Shown in pieces: positions 56,896 to 64,000 of a stretch of DNA of 64,000 nt (position 1 is its first letter; every line of letters starts with the position of its first letter). The stretch lies in NCBI GenBank assembly GCA_005406025.1, contig BGZK01000222.1, positions 124,001-188,000 of the forward strand. The letters run 5' to 3'. The notes under the pieces are model-generated. The model was not told the DNA's origin, searched no databases, and saw nothing but the letters and a program-made list of their open reading frames with translations. The position numbers and the translations under genes are program-made. Origin of the DNA: Eumeta japonica (Eukaryota; Arthropoda; Insecta; Lepidoptera; Psychidae).

Positions 56896-57455
56896 TTCGT
56901 TTTTAAGCGCGGTACTGCATCTTATATTTATAGATTAATGACAGAAATTTAAATATATTAATTTTTTGTCTTTGCTACCTTTCTTGTATTAGAAAAAAAA
57001 TAACTTCAAATTTTGAGACTTGACAACATAAAAGGGTGTATTTGACAATTCTCGATAAAAACAAATTTGAGTTGTTTTCTAAGTAAAAATTAACTTTAGT
57101 TCTAATTTTCTCTTTGCTTGCTGTTTTGAACAATTTATGTGTATGCGCATAATTGAGACAAAAATACTGTTTTTCTTTTGAGATATCAGTATCAATAATT
57201 GTAAAATGGCCAATGAAGTGTTATTCTTTTAACTTACAGAATGTCATCAAAAATTCTTTTTGTTAGGAATATAAATAGTCAACTCTGTATAAATAATACT
57301 AAGGGTCTTTCTAAGAAATATAAGTAAATTACGAAATACATATATAAAAAAATACATTATATATTAATGTGTAGTATTTATATATAGGTTGTTAAAGCAG
57401 AATTGTAATTTGCTATTGATTATACAGTGTACATATAGATCAAAATAAAAAACAA
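56896..57455. other. Upstream of zinc-finger gene C
   Basis: AT-rich promoter-side DNA; 'TATATATAGGTTG' occurs at about 57378. No other feature. Confidence 0.4.
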
Positions 57456-58946
57456 ATGGATGCCTTAAAGAATATATTGATGAGTTTTATAAATCATGAA
57501 AAGTATGTTTGTAGATTGTGTTTCAAGGAACTTGGAGATGAGTCTGTGTATAATACAAAAGATGAAGTAATTTTAGACACTGAGCTGAATAATAATATTA
57601 CTATTTTGGGAATTTTGAAAGAAGTTGTGGCAGATAATGTAAGTATAGAAAAAGCTTATAAAAGACAAATTACTAGATTTAATTTACTCTGAATTAATAT
57701 ATTATTATTATTCTAGATTGATGTTGACAATCCATTGCTGGACGTAATTTGCAACACTTGCACAAAATCAGCCATCGATGCTTATAAGTTTCATTTAATA
57801 TGCAAAAACTCTGCAAAGTTCTTGCAAACTTTGGTGCATAACTTCACAACATGCCTTAATTTATGCGAGAGTAAAAGTCACACAGCGAAAACAGTATACT
57901 TATCATTTAATAATCTTGATAAGTGTGAAGCTTTATGCGATTTTAAAAATCATATTTCCCATCCTGGGCGTGCTATAAAACGATTTGTAAGTCTTAAAAA
58001 GAAAAAGTATGTGAAAAATAGCAAAAAGCAGATTAAAAAAAGAAAACAACAAGAAAGTTCATGTACTGCATCTAAGAGTGATGGTGCTAATGTAAAAGTT
58101 TACATATGTCAATATTGCTTAAAAAGTTTTGGGAGGCATTATAACTTAACAGAGCATTATAACAGAGTTCATGCCCCAAAAACTTTTGCATGCTCTGAAT
58201 GCCCTCGACGTTTTGGATCCGCTTACTTATTAAAATTGCATTTGTCTGAGAGTCATATTCAATTGATATGTGCTGAATGTGGAAAAACTTACAACAATGT
58301 GCATTCGTTAAAATTACATGAAATGTCCGTGCATGAAGCGAAACTGCTTTGTCACTCTTGTGGTAAATATTATAAAAACAGACTGAGTTACAGGAAACAT
58401 GTCAGTATAGGAATGTGTACTCGAAATTTGAGTATGGATAAAAATTCAAATAGCTTCAAAAGGTACACATGTGACACTTGCCAGAAAAGTTATGCGACCA
58501 AAGGGGCTCTGCGAGTACATATTGGTTTTGAACATGGAAATTCAAAAGCTTTTGTTTGTGATTGGTGCGGAAAAAGGTTTCCAGCACGGAGTAGGCTCCT
58601 CGGCCACATAGTCAAACATACAAAAGAAAAGAACTTCAACTGTGACATATGTGGTGGTAAATTTGTAACGAGAGAGTCCTTGTTGTATCATACGAGAATT
58701 CATACAGGAGAAAAACCTTATGCTTGTTCACACTGTGAGCAGAAATTCTTATCGGCTTCACGGCGCATGGAACATATTCGTAGGAAGCATATGGAGCCAT
58801 CGCTTTTATGTAAATTTTGTGACAATGTTTTCAAGACAGGTTACTGTTTGAAGAAGCACATGAAACGGCACACAAATCCAAGTAGTCGGCTTTATAATGA
58901 AAATGCTAAATCAGACTGTATGGATATACAATATAATGAGTTTTAG
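57456..58946 (+). CDS. ZAD-C2H2 zinc-finger transcription factor C
   Basis: Two exons: 57456-57638 (ATG, donor GTAAGT) and 57717-58946 (acceptor TTATTCTAG), phase 0, with an intron of only 78 bp; 470 residues. The ZAD has Cys pairs C19/C22 (VCRLC) and C73/C76 (CNTC). A long linker carries a Lys/Arg-rich stretch (about 148-173) that could be a nuclear localisation signal. Nine zinc fingers follow (about 192-446); the fourth (CHSCGKYYKNRLSYRKHVSI, then G-M-C) is C2HC, and TGEKPY joins fingers 7 and 8. The tail has 'NPSSRLYN'. It lacks one N-terminal finger compared with A and B, but the last six fingers align one to one. Likely a nuclear DNA-binding dimer. ATTAAA at 58950-58955 may serve as the poly(A) signal. 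Confidence 0.93.
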
Positions 58947-58955
58947 CACATTAAA

Positions 58956-60905
58956 TTTATTTAAAACCATATTGTTTAAAGTTAATTTTTCCTTTTAATA
59001 ACAAAAAAAACTTTTAATTTTGAGAATTATTTATATTAGTGTTAAAGACTCGCATGAGATAAACTGAAATCAAAGACTATATTGTTTTTTATATTACAAC
59101 ATTGTGAATATGCATTTTAAACTTATTTCCACCGATCAATATTGTTTACAAACACCATTTTCTCAAATCATAAGGCCTTTACATATATACATAAAAACTA
59201 ATCAGTGAGATAAATTGACTTCAAAACCATGGCATTCACATGGTAATTTTCTGTCATACTGATTCAGCTAGATATCAATTATTTTCGGAAGCTTTAAATG
59301 GTATGGAAATTTTATCAATTTACATTAAAATTCATCTTGCAGCAAATGATCCCATTGTGCTTGTGGATAAGAATACTGATATCAGTTACTGTTAGATTTC
59401 TGCCTTTTTTGTCTTTTCTTATAGATTTAATCTACAGGCCTTAAAAATTCATTAACAATCCATAAATTCAAGTAAAAAAACTTTGTTTTGGGTAAACTAT
59501 TGCACTTTTTGTCAGTAAAGAATATTGGCTTGAAAGATAAATTTCTTGTCCTTTGAATTTTGAGCCGATGGAGCATTGTACTAAATCACACTCCATTTAA
59601 ACAGGGCCCTTGACTGAACACTTGAATTCTTTTTCATAGCTGATTCAAGTAAAGTGTTATTAAGGTACCTATTTCTGTTTTGAATACAGCATTCAACTGA
59701 TAGGAACATTCTCTTCATTCAATATCTTTAAAAATTTATATATAATATAAGAAGACAACACTAAAGTTTCAAGACTTTGATATTAATCCAATTAATTTGG
59801 TTTATTGTCTACTCTACTTGGTTTGTATTGCTTGACTGTATATGCACACTAGAATTACTGATTTTGAGATAATTGCTGTGTGGCAACCAGTGTTGCGCCG
59901 CAAAGCATTTGCCCAGTGCCACATAGTGAAGCAGATGTTGTAAAGAATAATTCAACAACCTTGCAGGAACTACAAATCAGGGATAACCGTGTGGAGAGCA
60001 CTTTATTCATAACAATGAAACCATCACAGTCATCTTTCTAAGTCGAATTAACATTATTGCTTATTTTTAATTTGTTGATTAGATATGGAATGGAATATAA
60101 ATATGGGAGGAAATTATTGTGGAAGAGTATGTAGTCAACTTGGCTGCAATATATAAATGGGCTGACTCGGTCGGTGTAATACCACACAGAATACATGCAT
60201 GAAGTTTTCATGCTGCTTAACTGCATGCTTAAACATGCTGTTCAACTGTTGCTTTCATCCAGTGATTGAGGGTTTCGGTGACCCACTCCCCCCCATCACT
60301 CCACGATTCCCGTCCATCGGCCCATTACTTTCTCCATCAGATATTCTATTCTTACTCAAGAGACCTGCAAGGCACTGGTGACTTGTCCTGGAAAGGCGAA
60401 TGTTCATGGGCTGCAAAGTCCATCTCTGGTGATCACATGTTCGTTTACTCCTCAATAATGCTATATAAAAATGTGTCAATGATACAATATTTTTGGTAAT
60501 CTGTAATCAATGGTACCAAGATAGACATACATTTGTACTTCACCTGAATAACATTTAGTGTATAAGTAGCCAGATTAATATTTCTCAAAGGGTAAGAAAG
60601 CTGATTAAAGACCATAAAAATAACACAAGAGGACAAATTAAGTTTAGATTTATAATTCGAAGTGAGTACCAATTCATAATTGTCGGATAACTATGCTATG
60701 TAACAATAAATGATAAGTGTTATCTACATAAGAATAACAGTTCTAGAACAATTGGTGAATTTTCTAGTATCCTACTCGTCTGACAAATTTTTGCATTTAT
60801 TAATCGTTTAGTTCATGGATCAGTGCTAATTACTTGATATAATGTTTATAAGATTGAAAATAATGTAACTGTTGTGGGTCATCTGTAACAAAATATTTAT
60901 AAATA
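58956..60905. other. Non-coding right of gene C
   Basis: AT-rich. A less AT-rich patch at 59870-60450 holds overlapping short frames on both strands (60199-60499) without a recognised domain or repeat partner in this window. Confidence 0.45.
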
Positions 60906-60909
60906 TTAA

Positions 60910-61557
60910 TATTGTAAATGTGAAAGTTTGTGCGTTTGCTACTCAATCACACTTTAATGGCTGAACAGAATTATCTGCAATTGTACGGTAATATAATTTT
61001 ATTTATATATCAGAATAACATAGGGGATGTAATTTGTAAACATACTAACTCTTGCTCCCGACTTTGTTAGCGTGATCGTCGAATGAATTCTTTATGTCGA
61101 TTGGATATTGTTAAGAACAATGTTCAAGAGAGATTCAAGTTCAATATCGACTCGATATTGGAATCGCCACCAGGATCGGAATCAAGATCAAGAGCGTAAG
61201 TGAGAATGTTTTATAACGAATGCGGCATTGTGTGTTTTTGGTGTAAAAATTTGGGTTTTTTCTGGTATGTACTTAATGGAATTGGAGCGAGATGGTGATT
61301 ATGTCTAATAACGTCATTGATCGATATAAAAGATGAAAGAATTTGTTATATGTACACGCGACCGGGGCCGCGAGTGAATTATGTATATTTTGAAAAAAAA
61401 GAAACGTTATTTAGACTGGGACTAGGATTGGAACCAGAAGCGGCCAGGACTGAAATGGAAAGCAGGGATAATATCAGGATCACGGTTAATGGAGTAAAGG
61501 GTCAAAGTAAATGAAAGATTTGATGTCCGCGCGGGCGGAACCGCGAGCAAAAGCTAA
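60910..61557 (+). mobile_element. Helitron-like dispersed repeat, copy 3, CTAA end
   Basis: Aligns with 4905-5495 (shared blocks are given there). The 3' end has stem CGCGG (61530-61534), a 6-nt loop and CCGCG (61541-61545), then eight bases and CTAA at 61554-61557 followed by T, as in Helitrons. A second GC hairpin (CGCG..CGCG, about 61357-61372) sits internally. The open frame 61317-61514 is not shared with the other copy. Confidence 0.55.
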
Positions 61558-61870
61558 TGTATAATAAAGCAGTAGAAAAAAAATATTTACATTAAAAATA
61601 TTTGAGAAAAACTATTCTGGGGGTATTAGAAATATTGACAGAATACATTATAATGGATTTAGATTTTTGTCTGCTTGTTTGTGTATTTGTACGCCAACTC
61701 AGGAAAAACTACTGAATATATTTTGTAGAAATTTAGTATACCGTATGGAATTGATCATGCGTATTTGCAATATTAATAATTTCTTCTTTTTAGAAACAAT
61801 TTCAATTAAAGAACCTATAGTCATTGAAATACGCAGGAAATATTTAAACAAAACGTGTAAATATAATGCA
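61558..61870. other. Short AT-rich spacer
   Basis: Between the Helitron-like copy and the poly(T) start of the minus-strand LINE. The frame at 61667-62050 begins here and runs into antisense LINE, so it is not called. Confidence 0.4.
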
Positions 61871-64000
61871 TTTTTTTTTTTTTTGTTTCCACTTGCGACG
61901 TGGAGGGTAAAATGTCTATCCCGCACACCCTCGCGCCCGCGCGTGGGTAGTGGGCTGAAACCCACTAAAAAGTCCCCTGAAGGTGGCGAAGTATCTGGCT
62001 GCTATATAGTCAGGCGACGAGTCTGGCGACCGGTCGGACGACTTCTATAGTTTCACCGAACGGCCGGACGGCATGTGAGTGCCGACGGCGCGTGACATGC
62101 CCCTATGGACGACACCTGAAGGATGCCTGGCATAGATGTCACCGGGAACCGTCACGGGTCGGTTCTGTTTCCCCTCCCCGGCCGGGAGCGGTCTGCGGCG
62201 GCCGGGTGGAGTAAGGGAGCTCAGGCTGATGACCCTAACTAGCGGATTGACCTATTCTAAGTCAGTCACGGGTGTCGTGACGTCGTTGAGGCTATCAACT
62301 GCCGCTGTAAGAGCGTCAGGCGAATCGAATAGTACGTTCCGTGGTCTTCGAATAGTGGGGGCGGCGGTTGATAGTCGACCGCCGCTCGAAAAGCGCATTG
62401 ATGTGATCCCGCGATGTCGAAAATCGCTTCGATGCGTCCTTCATGTATTTAGAGAGAGTGGGGAGTTCCAATCTCTATGGAGAATGGAATTACGAACACA
62501 CCAATGTGCGTGTCCGTCTGCTAGAACTTATTCTGTATTACCTGTAGCCTATGTAGTGCTTTAGGAGCGGCGTGAGCGAAGACTGAGACGCGTACGTCAA
62601 CACCGTCCCAATGCACATTTTTGTACAAAGTGTTTATTACGCCTAGATAGTTTACTCTTTCTACCGAGCATGGCCTCCGCCTTGCTGTGTAAAAGAGCAT
62701 TCTTCCTAACACGCGCGATGTGTTCTCGAAAAGAGATTCTTATCGAGCGTGACGCCGGTATTTATAAGACCTGCCACGGAATTTTCGCGTTCAACATTTT
62801 AAGGAAGGAGTGTTCCAGTCGACAACCAATTGACTCCTATGCTTTATACTTAAATTGTATAGCTGCCGACTTTTGGATTGACTTCAATCCTCCAGAGACG
62901 GAACCATTGACCTAGCTCATCAATGGCCTCTGGAGGCGGAGGATGGTGGATAGGTGGACCTATTCCTACATTTATAAAATAAAGCGGTATCGTCGGCAAA
63001 TAACGCGAGTTGGACGCCGGACGACGGTCTCGGTATGTCATTAGTGTACGCGGAGTACAGGAGGGGAGAGAGGGCGGAGCCTTGCGGAACTCCGGCTCTG
63101 ATTAAACGTCTGGTCGAGTGAGTACGCTCATGCCTAAATGTAAAATGCCTATTGGAGAGGAAATTTTGAATAATGAATATGAGACGATCTGGTACTTGAA
63201 GGGAATATAATTTATATACCAAACCGGCGTGCCATACTCTGTCAAAAGCCTTAGCTACGTCAAAGAAGACAGCTACGGTTTTTTGTTTAGATTTAAAGCC
63301 CCCGTGACATATCTGACTAAGCGGAGGACTTGCTGTGGACAAGAGTGGGCCGGGCGAAACCGAACTGTTCATCGATGATAAGGCCTTTGCCGAACAGATG
63401 TTTACTGAGACGAGTTTTAAGAACTCTCTCGAATATTTGGCCAGACCGCTCAGGAGGCTGATCGGTCTATAGCTGGCAGGAGGTCGCGCGGTTTCCTGGT
63501 TTGTGAATGCCGATTACCTCCGCCTCTTTCCAGGCTGGAGGAAAATAACAATTTTGAAGGCACGCATTAAAAATCGCGACCAGTAGACTTAACAATTGTT
63601 GTGGAAAGCATTTAATTGCTTTATTACTAACGCCATCAAGGCCCGGTGCCTTTCTGGTCTTGAGCGATCTCACCAGCAGTTGGACTTCGCTGAGTGAGAC
63701 AGGTGTCAGATCGTCTTTCGGTTCGAGGGAGGTTTTTTGAAGAACCTCTTCCTCGATGCGACTAATATGAGCTGTGTCGTGCGGGGGGGAGGCGTGAGAG
63801 CATTGAGTCTCGATAGAGTCTGCTATGCACTCCGCTACCTCCGCGTCGTCGAGGGCGATGGAGCCGTCCGGTCTTTAAGCGGGGGTATAGAGTATACCCT
63901 CCGTTTTGAGCGCCTTGGTAATTTCCAAAACGCTTTATGTGACGGTGTAATTTCCTCCATGAGGTCGCTCCAACTCTCATTTCGGATTCCTGAACGCGAG
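61871..64000 (-). mobile_element. Jockey-like LINE, minus strand, cut by window edge
   Basis: The poly(A) tail is the T14 run at 61871-61884. On the minus strand from the right edge: a block before the RT ('MRSLKTRKAPGLDGVSNKAI', 63673-63614; 'FPPAWKEAEVIGIHKPGN'), RT core 'VAVFFDVAKAFDRVWHAGLV' (about 63275-63215), 'AGVPQGSALSPLLYSAYTND' (about 63100-63040) and catalytic 'LALFADDTALFY' (about 63015-62980). Then come 'REHIARVRKNALL' (about 62735-62695) and 'SVFAHAAPKALHRLQVIQNK' (about 62585-62525), the thumb and C-terminal part. Stops and frameshifts break it. The endonuclease end lies beyond the window. Plus-strand frames here (62136-62564 and others) are antisense. Confidence 0.9.

Noticed and set aside
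60255..60499. Overlapping plus and minus frames
   Set aside because: No domain, no splice context and no repeat partner; treated as chance in a less AT-rich patch.
61667..62050. 127-codon plus-strand open frame
   Set aside because: It begins in AT-rich spacer and runs through the LINE's poly(T) and 3' UTR in antisense; no domain.
62136..62564. 142-codon plus-strand open frame
   Set aside because: It is antisense to the minus-strand Jockey LINE and explained by that element's GC-rich sequence.

Overview
The window is AT-rich, intron-bearing eukaryotic DNA from an insect, most likely a moth or butterfly. The mix of residents points there: ZAD-type C2H2 zinc-finger genes with an intron inside the ZAD domain, DD34D mariners, Helitrons with short 3' hairpins, Jockey-, CR1/Jockey- and RTE-like LINEs, and MITEs whose ends carry a 'CCATAAA' core. 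The species assignment is inference. No rRNA, tRNA, CRISPR or prokaryotic operon structure was seen.

The first 27 kb is largely a transposon graveyard: mariner pieces of two lineages (1-1265), Helitron-like elements (1438-5495), a near full-length mariner (7775-9009), a second mariner lineage with clear inverted ends (12208-13295), an RTE-like LINE piece (14560-15237), a longer LINE with endonuclease and reverse transcriptase traces (19198-21895), a minus-strand relative of the 7.8 kb mariner (23084-24343) and another Helitron (25248-25811). CpG-rich islets at about 11.8, 13.7, 17.3 and 26.2 kb stand out from this background. Exon-like open frames at 16618-16737, 18796-18984 and 26480-26672 may belong to host genes but are not recognised.

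From 27 to 44 kb the sequence is mostly AT-rich and non-coding. It holds a MITE (28492-28735), several strong inverted repeats, an exon-like segment at 33.2 kb open on both strands, a broken THAP/P-element-type transposase gene on the minus strand (37.08-39.79 kb), a minus-strand LINE tail (40908-41960), and a poly(A)-tailed, GC-rich retroposon with a visible target-site duplication (43287-44263).

The clearest host genes are three paralogous ZAD-C2H2 zinc-finger genes at 46.4-48.8 kb (+), 51.3-52.7 kb (-) and 57.5-58.9 kb (+). Each has a ZAD split by one phase-0 intron, then 9-10 zinc fingers with a C2HC finger sixth from the end, then a short tail with the motif (D/N)-P-x-S-(K/R)-L-Y. They are probably nuclear DNA-binding transcription factors from local duplication. 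A candidate two-exon micro-gene (44605-45461), with a perfect 27-bp palindrome in its intron, lies just upstream. The gap between the second and third genes has collected a MITE and two LINE fragments. The right end (60.9-64.0 kb) is a Helitron-like copy followed by a minus-strand Jockey LINE that runs off the window.
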